Of a stretch of 64,000 nucleotides of DNA, positions 49,151 to 64,000 are shown one piece after another. The notes under the pieces are model-generated. The model saw nothing but the letters and a program-made list of their open reading frames with translations. It did not search any database and was not told the DNA's origin. The translations under genes were made by a program, and so were the position numbers. Position 1 is the stretch's first letter, and each line of letters begins with the position of its first letter. Source of the DNA: Glandiceps talaboti (Eukaryota; Hemichordata; Enteropneusta; Spengelidae); assembly GCF_964340395.1 (NCBI RefSeq), contig NC_135560.1:13747598-13811597 (forward strand), given 5' to 3'.

Positions 49151-52100
49151 GATACGTTAACTGTCATTACTTGTCAGACAGGGGAATATAACAAAACATA
49201 AAAGGCAGAGAAGAGTAAATCAACGTTTGCTGTTAATTTATTTGTGCATAATTCCATATCAGTTACAACCTTAAAAATGTCAACATCAAATTTGTATTTC
49301 TTATGTATTTATTACATTGCGTGAGCATGGTAACATCATGTCTACTTCATCAAATATAAATATCTTACACCAATGTTATTTACCAATACATTTATGTCAT
49401 ATTTTGTAAGTTACAGTTCATCCAAAAATCATGACAAGAAACTTCAATCGACCACTGTCTGTCCTTTCGTGAGCTTAAAATATCATTTCTATTAAATGGT
49501 GGCAGAGAGTCTATTGCAAGGGTGATGAATAGCAATACGTTCCTGTTACTGTGTACTATGTCAGACACTAAACATGTCTGAAATATGGTAACTGTATCAT
49601 TATATCACCAATATAGGCACATATTTAAAAGGAGAAATAAGAACTACACAAGAGATGCCATCCTTACATTACACATAGAACATTCTAAACGCAATGGAAA
49701 TTGCGTGAGGTCACTCACTTTCTACAAAGAACTTTGTTCAGTTTTGCTTACTACAACTATCATTTTTTTGTCCAAGCTTTATGAGTATATCGATAAAATG
49801 AATCTGACTGGAAATGTCTTCACCCTTCAAACTAACTTCAGTCACTCTCGTATAGAGAAGTCATGGTTATGATAAGGCACCATGATAATAGCTAATATCA
49901 ACATATGCTAGATAGTTGCTAGATCCATGCATGTACGTCTTGTACAGTGTAGCTGTAAGTATGAGCTTCGAGCTCAATCAGGCTAGCAAGACGACTTCAA
50001 ACTCTTCAAGATAATCTAAAAGGACTGTACTCTGGTAATCCTTATTATTTAGGGCTGTTCTTGGGGAAACATCCTCAAATGTATGACAATACTGCTGTTC
50101 AGTAACTCACAAAACCTCAAAACCTCCTCCAGCATTATATAGTATGTTCATTGTATTCCAAGCATGGGTGCAGAAAGCCTTGTCTTTCCTCTTTACCCCA
50201 TCCAATACCCCTTTTCTTAATACTGCACCTATAAGACCTATAACAGTAGTAAACTCCATAGGATAAAAAATATTTGTAAAAATAATTTTTTAGAGTTTCC
50301 CCTTTTCTGTATCACTATTGTACACATTTTACTTCGAAAGAATATTAAGGTTACAGACCATACAAAAGGTTCATAATTAAGCTTTCTAATTAGCTATGAA
50401 CCACATATGCCAGCTCGTGTATACACTAGTTTTTGGTTGAATAGCCGATAGTACAATTTATGGTGGTGACATCAAAGACATTTGAGGTCAAGATATAAAA
50501 AGTAAGCTTATTACCTTTGAGATACAGACATTTAATAAATGGAATCTTTTGTTTATTCAACTTCTTGAATTGACATAGAAAGAATTATTTTAGTCATTTC
50601 ACTTTGAAAATTTCTGTCAAGGTCTCCTGAAACGCCAGCTCTTTAAAACTTTTGTGTATAGCCTTATTGTGACATCAACCCTAACATTGAAGACAGAGAT
50701 AAAACTTTTCACGTTCAACAGCAAAACGTTTTTGTCATCTGTTCAGTGGGTTTGTTGTTTTATGCAATCAATTCTATGATTGGTTACTGTACGGAAGTGT
50801 AATAGTTAATACATGTAACAAAAGGATGTGAAACGTATTCGACTTTAATAGACCTGTTGCCGGTTCCAAGATGTATTGCGCGTCTCTCCATACAATGCCA
50901 TGTATTCTGTACGCGCGGAGGGGTTTGCACGCGCTACTCAGGGGGATGATTGTCACATGACGGTACCCTGGGTTTACCCGTAAAATCCTACTCTGTCATA
51001 GATGGCGTTTCGTCTTTGTTCTATAAAATCACTCATAATTAAAGAGGTCAACATATCTTACCATCATTTCCTGATGAAAATGTTATTTCAAATGTACAAT
51101 GTAATAAAAACAAAACAAGACTAGATCTAACAACGTAAGCAACGTCCTCTCGAGCAATGCATCTTGGAACCGGAAATTCGACTATAGTCTCCAATGTGTA
51201 GTTAATAATAGTTCTTATAGGACCACATTCATATGCTAGCATAATCAGAAAATGAAACATCAATTGTTTCATCATGATATCCTTCACGAAGGTTTCTGAT
51301 TTCAAACACAATCAAATTAAATATTTAGCTTCTGTTTTCCTGTCTAGTCTAAAGAAAGTACCATTATTTCAAAGCTAATGCATATATATATGCTGATAAG
51401 GGAAATATTCGAACTGAAATCTGACGATATATTAGCAATATTGGATTCCTGTCACTCACACGGCAGGATACAAGGACTCAATGCACGACTTTCTGTCTCC
51501 CATAATAGAATGCAGACATAAACTTAATCCCCATTGCTTGGAAAACAATGGCCTCTTTTTACCTTTAGTATGATTAATTTCATTCGTAAGGTCGGTTTAA
51601 TATTTACTTCAATGTAAACCTCCATCCGCTTAACGTCGTAAATTGTTATAATCTCTGTAATGGTCGCCTCCAAGTTTATCATCTTTTATGAGGATTCTTG
51701 GAGGAATATCCAAATGCGAGGATTTCAGTTGATTTAATTTGACATTGGTACAATGTGTTAATAGATGTTTCGTGGCCATCAGAAGCAAAGAGGTTGGCCA
51801 TGGAGTTGATTGGAAACTAGTTGCCACTTTGATTATTAGATTTTTTATCAATGATTATTATGTAAAGTACTTTTTAAAATATTCAAACACGAAATAATCA
51901 CCACGAGCTATGCAATCATGTTTTCCTGGTTGATGGTTATAGTGGAGTGTTACGTGTGCCACTGTAAGTTAGTAAGATGGCGTTTCTCTTCAGTTCCAGT
52001 TGCTTTTCACCGTTCCACAACCTTTTTGTAGTGTAGTTATTTTACACGACTAACATGTCAGCGGGAATTCCACCACACCCGAAGTTCATTGTAGGCTCAG

Positions 52101-53512
52101 ATATCGATTTGGTATGCAAATCGCGTGATTTCAGTAAGGTAGGGTTCGCGTTCTAAATAAAAGACACAACTTTTCTACTACCAAGTGTTCAAGAAACGAA
52201 AATGTACATACATAAATTTAGCGATAACCTGACAAGGCTTCAGATCTCATTTTTCCCCCAGCATTTATGGTTAATACATCGGCCAGGGGGTGAACTCTTG
52301 AAACCCACACACAAGTATGATAAAGCAAACATTGTTTGGAATATTTATAGAATAATTAACAGGTCACCATCGGTTGACAAAGTATAGACTGTACAGAAGA
52401 GAATGATTCTAATCTATTCAAAGCCTACAGTAACCAGCATGAAACACCTGTGACCAATCGCATTATGAGGCACAAGCTATTTCTTTTACATGCTGCTATA
52501 ATCACTGATTCAGGCTTCACACAGTACAATATTTTCTCTGCTGATTACGCGACGTTTATAAAATGGAATAAAACTCCCTAGGATGTACATACAGCAATGG
52601 CTTCCCGTATATCCTGATTATATATTGGGTTGTGCCATTGAAAGGCAGTGTGTAATTTGCCCGATCTGTCTATCAAAAGGAAAGAAATCACCATACGACT
52701 ACTTACAAACTTACAAGCATCATTATCATGACGTCACCGCATGCTTAGCTTTGTCTGTATTGTTCCCCTGGAGTTTACGCCATTGGTTTTCGAAATGTTA
52801 ATATCGTTTTCAACAATCTTAATGAACTGTGCTTAATCTGAGTGTAAACTCCAACCAGTCTAAAATTCTTCTGTAGTGGATGTGTTGTCACTGCGACAAT
52901 TTCTACAAATGATTCGACCTTAGACGAGGTCAATTTCAAGTACGCTTCATACCAATAGTATACAGTAATGCTTATTTGTCAATGAAACGGTACGCAAACA
53001 AGCTCGTGGATCAATTTGAATATTCGATCATTTTATTGGGCGGCCATTTGAGAGGACTTCAACAATGACAGTTAATTGGCGAAGTATCACCTGCGAGTCT
53101 TTACGTATGTCACTACGGTAAAGTGACACCGTTTGAGCATAACTCCGAACCTGATCATGACTACGAAAGCCGGTCACTTGATACTTAGATTGTTCTAGTA
53201 CATCCAGTCAACTGCTATTTATCAGACGATTTGCATTTATTGACATGCCTTGAGAGTACTGCATATTTCACAATCACATTAGTCCGCTGATGCGTTCTGG
53301 ATTGCTTTAAAAAATCCAGAGAGTCTAAGCATTATTAGATAGACAGTATACGTACGCACGAGGACAGCCGCTGATTTTACACCGTATCATAGGCGCACAA
53401 GTCGCTCTTTCGTCACCACCGACTCTGGAATACTTTCATTTCGACAGAAATGTTTGCTGACGTCATCAGTCGCCAGATGTCCTGAAGAAACCGCGTCTGC
53501 TTGGAAATTGCC
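49151..53512. other. Upstream flank of the receptor; one 20-bp inverted repeat
   Basis: CCGGTTCCAAGATGTATTGC at 50860-50879 pairs with 51154-51173 (19 of 20 bases), 274 bp apart. A CRE-type TGACGTCA lies at 52729-52736. Open frames are 95 codons or shorter and none resembles a known protein. No promoter elements were confidently placed. Confidence 0.45.
53458..53465. promoter_or_regulatory. Palindromic CRE-type site (TGACGTCA) upstream of the receptor
   Basis: A perfect 8-bp TGACGTCA, the consensus for CREB/ATF bZIP factors, lies 48 bp before the receptor ATG. It would fall in the 5' UTR or proximal promoter. No clear TATA box was seen. The match is exact, but an 8-mer occurs about once per 65 kb by chance, so function is only inferred. 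Confidence 0.3.
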
Positions 53513-54778
53513 ATGGAAATACCATTCACCTCAACTATGACTGATTGTGTGAGCACTTTGACGACAGGCGAAATCTCTTCCACCGAACTTGTGCGCAAAA
53601 TGAATGTGACACCGGTTTCGGCATATGACACAGCTCTTTTCAACGATTCTTCGCTCAACGACACCGAGTTGCCGGGACACCAATGGCCGTTATGGATACG
53701 AACCACGGTCATCCCGTCGTTCTTCGGTTTTGTATGTCTGCTAGGAATTATCGGCAACGGCGTTGTGATCGCAGTTCTGTTACGCTTCACCAACATGCGA
53801 ACCGTGCCAAACATTTACATTGTAAATTTAGCTTTTGCAGACTTGCTTTTTATGCTTAGTATGCCCTTTCTAGCCTACCAATATGCTGCTAATAACTGGA
53901 TCTTCGGAAAGGCTATCTGTAAAATTGTCTTTGCCGTGGACGGCATGAATATGTTCACTGGTATATTTATTTTGACTGCAATGAGCATCGATAGATACTT
54001 TGCCATAGTACATGGAATCACCTCAATAAAATATCGAACCGTTCGGAATGCTCGAATTGTGAACTGTTGCCTGTGGTGTTTATCTATAATAGTGACATTG
54101 CCACTCTGGATGTATTCCTCAACATTCGATATCGGGTCTAATAGATTAAGGTGTGATGTCATCTGGCCAATAGATATTTTTAAAACATATTTTGCAATTT
54201 TCACATTTTTCATGGGCTTTGCCCTTCCCATCACAATCATATCATGTTGTTACCTGCGTCTCTTAGTATTTATTCTACGTACCAAAGGACCGAGATCAGA
54301 AAACCCGAGGAAATCTACCGGTTCCCGTCGTGTTGCCTTGCTGGTCATCACGGTTGTTATGATATTTGTCGTCTGTTGGTTGCCATTTTACGTGGTTCAA
54401 TTTGTACTGCTGTACAGTGACCCCACTAAAATCCCATTATCTCTCTTCGTCGCATATTATGCCAGTTTGTGTCTAAGTTACGCCAATAGCAGTCTCAATC
54501 CCATCGTCTATACGTTTGCCGGGGAAAATTTTCGGAAAAATCTCAGAAGGATTTGTCTCCGTCGAGCTCATCGGAAGATCCAACGCAGTCGGCATCGAGT
54601 GGTAAGGAAAGGGCTATTACAGAAAGCATCTTCTCGAATGAATTGGACTTCATTGACTACTTTTTCTGTCAATGATTCTCCAAAGTACGGAAATACATTA
54701 AGTACGCCGATAGACCAGGACACTACGACAACAACCGAATCGTTTCGTCTTACCACACACTCAGAGACCGATCATTAA
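53513..54778 (+). CDS. Somatostatin/allatostatin-C receptor-like GPCR, single-exon CDS
   Basis: Encodes 421 residues, a plasma-membrane receptor expected to bind a somatostatin- or allatostatin-C-type peptide and signal through G proteins. Seen in the sequence: an extracellular N-terminus (about 1-63) with three N-glycosylation sequons (N31, N44, N49), then seven hydrophobic segments near 66-91, 100-124, 135-160, 180-203, 223-255, 272-302 and 308-334. Key residues are N82 (1.50), D110 (2.50), the C136-C214 disulfide pair, D143 (3.32) in VDGMNMFT, D160-R161-Y162, CWLPFYVVQ (288-296) and NPIVY (329-333). YANSSLNPIVY and VDGMNMFT are close to the vertebrate somatostatin receptor signatures, and PFYVVQ resembles SSTR1/4. 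The tail (338-421) is basic, then Ser/Thr-rich with T404-T408. The start is the ATG at 53513, in a GCCATGG context; the frame is closed upstream by TGA at 53483. The CDS has no intron, as in vertebrate SSTR genes. G168 replaces the usual P3.57. Family assignment is firm. Ligand and orthology (SSTR, AstC-R or a lineage-specific paralogue) are inferred. Confidence 0.95.
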   Translation: MEIPFTSTMTDCVSTLTTGEISSTELVRKMNVTPVSAYDTALFNDSSLNDTELPGHQWPLWIRTTVIPSFFGFVCLLGIIGNGVVIAVLLRFTNMRTVPNIYIVNLAFADLLFMLSMPFLAYQYAANNWIFGKAICKIVFAVDGMNMFTGIFILTAMSIDRYFAIVHGITSIKYRTVRNARIVNCCLWCLSIIVTLPLWMYSSTFDIGSNRLRCDVIWPIDIFKTYFAIFTFFMGFALPITIISCCYLRLLVFILRTKGPRSENPRKSTGSRRVALLVITVVMIFVVCWLPFYVVQFVLLYSDPTKIPLSLFVAYYASLCLSYANSSLNPIVYTFAGENFRKNLRRICLRRAHRKIQRSRHRVVRKGLLQKASSRMNWTSLTTFSVNDSPKYGNTLSTPIDQDTTTTTESFRLTTHSETDH

Positions 54779-55890
54779 AAACTTTTGTCATCATCCAGAA
54801 ATTGTAGGACGTAGTGTTTTATCTCTTTCCTTTCTTTTGCCACCTTGCGAGCTGTTGTGTCCGTTGAGTGTCATAACCTTGACTGTTTCGTTATTATCAG
54901 GTCCATTTCTCGGAAGTGCAAAGGTCATCAGATGCTAATGGTACCCGGAACATCAGACCATCCAGGACCAATTCCCGATACGAATATACAGTCGTTGAGT
55001 GAGTTTTCACAATTTCCTTTGAAAGGACATTTGAACTTTACTTTGAATTTTCATTCCCTAAAATCTCAAACATATTTTCCTGATTAAGAAATATTCTTCA
55101 AGTTAATGCCAACAAATGTATATAAGTGTGCCAACCAGAAAAAATGCGTTGTAATATTGACATTTCAATGTTAACTTTGTTTTACTGCTAGCCGTGTGGA
55201 AGCTGTCGAAACAATTAGAGAAGACGAGTGAACTTTATTATAATCTAGTGAAATGAAAATATTGAATACAACAATATTTTGCCACTGTAGGGAGTCACTG
55301 TAACTTAGTTGTCTGCTCAACGAGACATAATTGACGTGATGGCAACTTCCCATCTCACGCTTCAATTAAGACGTGAAATGTACTTATTGAATATGTGTTG
55401 CTGATATACAACATTTCAAATAGTGCCGTTTGGCTGCTTGTTGAAACGACAATGTCGAGAGGCAATTGTATTCTACTTTAACATATTGAAAATCACAAAT
55501 TTGTTTCTTTTGTAATGTCTAAATTACTTCACACATCAACAATTCTATATTTGCCTATCATACAAGACAGACCTTATGGTCTTTAGAGCAATTATCTCTA
55601 TTGAATGCGCGTGCTCACAGTTTCAATATTATTATGCTAATATTTCAGTGTAAAGTGTCAGCGAATAGCTTCATAACTATAATCTATTATTTAAATACAA
55701 ATATACAACATCTGAAACATGTGTAGTGTGAGTGATGTGATAAATAGAGCACGACGGCCGCTATTCATTATCTCAACTGCATTTAACGCTTCGTTGTCAA
55801 TGAATCAGTGTTGAATATGAATAATATATCTGATATCGAACTCAACATTGAATGTGTGTGTCACCTTTCAGACTGTTGTGGTATCAATGG
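54779..55890. other. Downstream flank of the receptor
   Basis: No AATAAA polyadenylation signal was found in the first kilobase after the stop codon. The ATTAAA at the stop itself is too close to be used. The first AATAAA seen is at 56276-56281, beyond the TC array. The 3' end of the transcript is therefore not defined. Confidence 0.4.

Positions 55891-60088
<4,198 letters not shown>

Positions 60089-60167
<79 letters not shown>
60089..60167. repeat. (GT)n microsatellite, about 39 units
   Basis: An uninterrupted TG run; alternating purine-pyrimidine sequence that can adopt Z-DNA. Confidence 0.97.
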
Positions 60168-60168
<1 letters not shown>

Positions 60169-60736
60169 AAACGCATCTATACCTGGCAATCGAGGATCAC
60201 TGCAGGGTATTATGTTCAGAAAGGTAATACCTAAGACCACTCTGAAGGTCTGAGACAGTAGTTAGCAATTTGTCAGAAGAAAAGATGATTGGTTATGTGG
60301 TCAATGGAAGGATATATTGCTAAAATATAGCTAAAAATTAAGTAAAGGCCGACTAGACACGAACATTTCAACTTAATTCGACTAGCTTAATAAAGATACG
60401 TTTCGAAGTTAAATATTCGATGGCTGAAAACAGTATGTGACAAGGGAACTACAACATTACAAGGCTGTTTAACTAAAAATGGAGATGTGAAATACAAGAT
60501 GGCTGCTAACTACTGTGTCTAGCACATACATGATTTGAATTTTTAGTAGAGCTCGTTTTCAGTTCATGATCAATTTGTCTCTTAAAAAAATACTCAATAT
60601 TGCGATGACTGGCCTATGTAGTCTTAACTCAATCTGATGTAGGAATAGCATAGGCACGATTACTCTTTTTGCCTCTATTTCCTTAGTGCATTGCCATTTG
60701 TTTTCGATTCTGTTGTTCTGTGAGTCAGCCCCTCAT

Positions 60737-61193
60737 AATCATAAACCCTGAAACAAAACATCGCCTGGCTCGACACAGATCTCACTAACATATTGATACA
60801 GTTTTTGTCTGGCGAGACAAAATATCTCTTTGATGTTGTAAATCTTCTCGTCTGGCTCGACACAAACTTGATTAATATTTTCACATGTTGTCGTCTGACA
60901 CGACAAGAAGTGAATTACAATTGTTACATTTCAGTCAAATAACTGTCTGAAAATTATCAAAGAACACGCCAACCTTAGGTTTATCAGGGAAGTTTAAATT
61001 TGGCGATTATCTCCTAAGATAATGGTAGCTCATGCAAACAAAGTGTAACAATATTGCTAAAGATGTTTGTCATGCCAGACGACAGACGAAACACTGTTGG
61101 TAAGATTTTTGTCTAGTCAGACGATATAATGTAGCAATGTCAATGACTGTTTTGTCGAGCCAGGTGACATTTTTTGTTTAAGGGTTTATGATT
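60737..61193. mobile_element. Inverted-repeat element with regularly spaced subterminal motifs
   Basis: The termini AATCATAAACCCTGAAACAA and the reverse complement of the right end, AATCATAAACCCTTAAACAA, match nearly perfectly, with similarity running through CCTGGCTCGACA. Inside the left half, a TCTGGCTCGACA-like motif recurs at 60764, 60808, 60851 and 60894. Inside the right half, its reverse complement ends at 61079, 61121 and 61164. Spacing is 42-44 bp throughout. Several copies are themselves near-palindromic (GTCTGGCGAGAC, GTCTAGTCAGAC). No coding frame. It looks like a non-autonomous foldback-type transposon; the superfamily is unknown. Confidence 0.7.
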
Positions 61194-61325
61194 TTCGTTG
61201 TAAAATGTCGTGTAGGAATAGACCCGAGTGCTTTATTTATGTCTATTTTCTTCGTATATTGTTGGTTGTTTTTGTATGTTTGCTTTTTTCTCTGAGTGAG
61301 CGTCTCTTCCGAAGAGGCGCTCGCA

Positions 61326-61444
61326 AGCTCGCTCACTCGCTCACGCACTCGCTCACTCACGCACTCGCTCACTCACTCACTCACTCACTCACTCACTCAC
61401 TCACTCACTCACTCACTCACTCACTCACTCACTCACTCACTCAC
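61326..61444. repeat. (CACT)n microsatellite
   Basis: CACT units with GCTC/ACGC variants at the left (61326-61370), becoming pure to 61444. Confidence 0.95.
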
Positions 61445-61551
61445 TAACTGACTGAACAAAAACGAATCGAAAGCAAAGGAGTATATGCGACTGAAATAAA
61501 GCAATCGAGCCTCTTCCTACTTGAGTTTAATAATTGGTCTTATAATGTAAT

Positions 61552-62374
61552 TTAGGGAGCCTTCAGTAATTACAAGGGGAGGGCTGGGGGAAATTAGGCT
61601 TGGATTCTTGCGTAAAGCGTGACCCTCCCCCGACTCCGTCGTGCTAAAAAGTGCCCCCCCCCCCCCCCACGTAACATTCTTTCTCTAAACCATGATCCTC
61701 CCCTATTCAAAACATGAGTTAAAAGCTGTCGGATATGTAAAAGGACATGAGTCCCAGAATCAATGGTAAGGACTTTATCCCACCGCCGCCGCCACCACAA
61801 ATGTTGAAAGTTTTAAAGGCATTGGACAATTTCCCACTCCTACCACCATGTGGATATGTGTCAAGGCACTGCATTAATAAATACCTGTGTTTGGATCTCA
61901 TTGGCTTAGCTGAAGGCCACAATTCAACTCCCAATGATTCGATTCTCAATCCTGACATCATCGGGAGCGAGGTCAACATCTCCACAACATTATCCCTAGT
62001 ATCTTACCCAACTGCTCCCGTGTTACACCTGTGAGACCCACTCTTCTCCTCACACCACAACTGACTATTAATTCATTACATGGTTGTCAGCAGCAATTTG
62101 ATATAGGTTGATATCATGGTACCTAACCCTATACCTAACCCTAACCCTAACCTAACCCTAACCCGAATGGCAGCAATAGGTTTTGGAACCAGCAGCAGTG
62201 ATGTGATGACAAAAATAACGAAATAATGCAATGTTAGGCAATGAATCAAAGTAAAATGTGACCCTCCCCTAATCCCACTTTCTAAAATATGGCCCTCCCT
62301 CGAGAGCCGATTTCTAAAAAGTGACCCCCGCCCATTCCCCCGGCTCTCCCCTGTAAATACTGAAGGTTCCCTTA
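61552..62374. mobile_element. Inverted-repeat element carrying C-rich subrepeats and a telomeric tract
   Basis: The left end TTAGGGAGCCTTCAGTAATT and the reverse complement of the right end, TAAGGGAACCTTCAGTATTT, align over about 39 bp with five substitutions and one gap, continuing through GGGGAGRGCYGGGGG. TGACCCTCCCC-type motifs occur repeatedly near both ends (about 61620, 61691, 62267, 62317), with a poly-C run at 61655-61670. A 95-codon frame (61747-62034, +) lies inside but resembles nothing I know. No target-site duplication was defined. Confidence 0.55.
62121..62164. repeat. Interstitial telomeric repeat (CCCTAA)n
   Basis: Seven CCTAAC/CCCTAA-type units, some imperfect. This is the complement of TTAGGG, the common metazoan telomere repeat. 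It lies inside the inverted-repeat element at 61552-62374. Confidence 0.85.
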
Positions 62375-63390
62375 GCCCATGCATCACTATCGAAGTACAA
62401 ATATTTTCAGCGACTAAACATATGAAGGATATACATTTGTGAAACACAAAATTTGCAAATTTAAAACAACAGAGTATTCGCCACTTCAGAATATATCTGA
62501 AGTTTGGCTATCAGCACACAGCAGTAGCAGACATGTGAATCAATGTGGAAAATGTCCTTGCGAATTCAAGGAAGGACTAACTACTGCAAAGTAACGTTTT
62601 GATAGTGAAATACAAATGGTACTGTTCGGTGAATTAATACTTGACGTATGTAAGTCGAACCTTGTGAAATAGAAGGATTTGCTGTATGTGCAATGAAGTA
62701 CAAATGTTACAGTCCATTCGATCAATGCTTCGACATATAGCTCACAAATTACAAATAATCACTATGCAAGGCCGCAAGAAAGGGCATACAAAGATCAAGT
62801 AATCCTTGCCATGTTTGAGATGTATGGTTTCCGTTAGATGTACACATTGTTGTACATTTGGGACGTATTTGATTACATAAACTCACTTTCAGTCCATTGA
62901 CTTTTCTAAATTGTCATTGCTTAGCCTGGACTGAGTAATTCAGTAGCTATGAGTTCAGACAATTTCCTTGCCAGTACACTTACATGAGGTACTCTCACTC
63001 TCAATAATTATACCACATAGACTTCTCATAGTGAATATTTCATAATGTCGCCAGAGCTCTGAAACAGAGTAGTTTAGTTCTTATGTAATCAGTTGGAATA
63101 CATAATAAAAGTTTATTACAAGCACGATTTTTTAATCCAAGATGACAATTCAATTCAATTCAATTCAACTCATTTCAATGACAATTCAACGAAGCCAGTG
63201 TACTGAGAGTGAGTCTAATTATTTCGGAAATATTACGACAGTGATTCTTTACTTTACGTGCAACTGGGACAGGTTGCTTGTGATTGCAAAGTTTGTCGAC
63301 CACTGCATCATGTTAGAGACTTAGGCTAGTAAATTAAAGAGTTATTAACAATACAGTATGCAAATATTTCCGGGTCATTTCGGTATTGGA
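62375..63390. other. Non-coding stretch with a short (CAATT)n run
   Basis: Five CAATT units lie at 63145-63169. Nothing else recognised. Confidence 0.55.
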
Positions 63391-63399
63391 ATACAGCAG

Positions 63400-64000
63400 T
63401 CATTGCCCACATCGGGGTACATGTGCAGCTATATGGCAAATAATGTCTACCGATTCCGACTGGCTTTAGTATATCAGAGCCATGTGGTTGGTGATATATA
63501 CAATTCCTGTCCACATCAGTATACCTGGGCCACATGGCTGATGTCTGAGTCACATGGCTGATAATAAGTAGATATTCTTGGTTGCATCAGTATAAATGAG
63601 CCATGTGGCTTATATCCTGGCCACATGGCTGATAGTAAGTAAAGATTCATGTCTACATCAGCATACCTGAGGCATGTGGTTGAGTCTGAGTCACATGGCT
63701 GATAAGAAGTAGATATTCCTGTCGACATCGGTATATCTGAGGTATGTGGCTTATATCTGAACCACATGGCAGATAGTAAGTAGATATTCATCTCTACATC
63801 AGTATACCTGAGGTATGTGGCTTATATCTGAGCCACATGGCAGATAGTAAGTACATGTCTACATCAGTATACCTGAGGTATGTGGCTTATATCTGAACCA
63901 CATGGCAGATAGTAAGTAGATATTCATCTCTACATCAGTATACCTGAGGTATGTGGCTTATATCTGAACCACATGGCAGATAGTAAGTAAATATTCATCC
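63400..64000. repeat. 71-bp hairpin-containing satellite/minisatellite, open at right edge
   Basis: About eight units; the anchor YCACATGGC recurs at 63530, 63550, 63621, 63691, 63762, 63833, 63898 and 63969 (steps mostly 70-71 bp). Right-hand units are almost identical; left-hand ones are diverged and include a 20-bp partial duplication. Each unit has an inverted pair around TTATATCTGA. The best one is an 11-bp perfect stem, AGCCATGTGGC (63599-63609) and its complement (63620-63630), with a 10-base loop. As 71 is not a multiple of three, the frames running through it are not coding. The array continues beyond the window. Confidence 0.92.

Noticed and set aside
53501-53512. Receptor start four codons upstream
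   Set aside because: That codon is TTG, not ATG. The ATG at 53513 has a strong Kozak context and lies in the same frame.
53413-54756. Minus-strand frames of 62-133 codons over the receptor
   Set aside because: Shadows of the receptor coding strand with no independent motif.
63516-63791. Repetitive 91-codon minus-strand protein
   Set aside because: It lies in the 71-bp satellite, whose period is not a multiple of three, so the frame changes with each unit.

Overview
This window is animal nuclear DNA, AT-rich, gene-poor and full of repeats. It holds one convincing protein-coding gene. There are no operons, bacterial ribosome binding sites or prokaryotic genes. A short interstitial TTAGGG-type telomeric tract, a tRNA-derived SINE, a LINE remnant, inverted-repeat DNA transposons and long tetranucleotide microsatellites point to a metazoan. 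A marine invertebrate (deuterostome or lophotrochozoan) seems most likely. I cannot name the species; the telomeric motif argues mildly against arthropods (TTAGG) and nematodes (TTAGGC).

The gene is an uninterrupted 421-codon open reading frame at 53513-54778 (+). It encodes a rhodopsin-class seven-transmembrane receptor of the somatostatin / allatostatin-C receptor group. All the key class A residues are present. One position in intracellular loop 2, usually proline, is glycine. Two or more kilobases on either side contain no other recognisable gene, so the receptor stands alone. A palindromic CRE-type site lies 48 bases upstream of its ATG.

Layout from left to right: 0-5.2 kb has two weak tandem duplications, the 3' end of a LINE reverse transcriptase (minus strand) next to an AAGAT pentanucleotide array, and a 2.2-kb non-autonomous transposon with 5-bp target-site duplications. 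6.7-14 kb has compound microsatellites, a tRNA-derived SINE, a large palindrome (9.27-9.56 kb) and a MITE-like element. 15.9-25 kb has another MITE, a second large palindrome (19.44-19.81 kb), trinucleotide and CATA arrays, and a LINE/SINE-like 3' end. 28.1 kb has a long AT array. 36-43 kb has a compound microsatellite, a possible second SINE and three more MITE copies. 44.5 and 48.9 kb hold degenerate minisatellites. 46.9 kb is another compound microsatellite. 53.5 kb is the receptor. 55.9-64 kb has TC, GT and CACT arrays, an inverted-repeat element with regularly spaced motif copies, another inverted-repeat element carrying the telomeric tract, and a hairpin-forming 71-bp satellite that runs off the right edge.

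No multi-gene system is visible. The structurally most unusual items are the 60.7-61.2 kb element (seven motif copies spaced 42-44 bp, arranged in mirror orientation), the 71-bp hairpin satellite, and the two large palindromes. Short exons of multi-exon genes could be hidden here and would not be detectable by eye.
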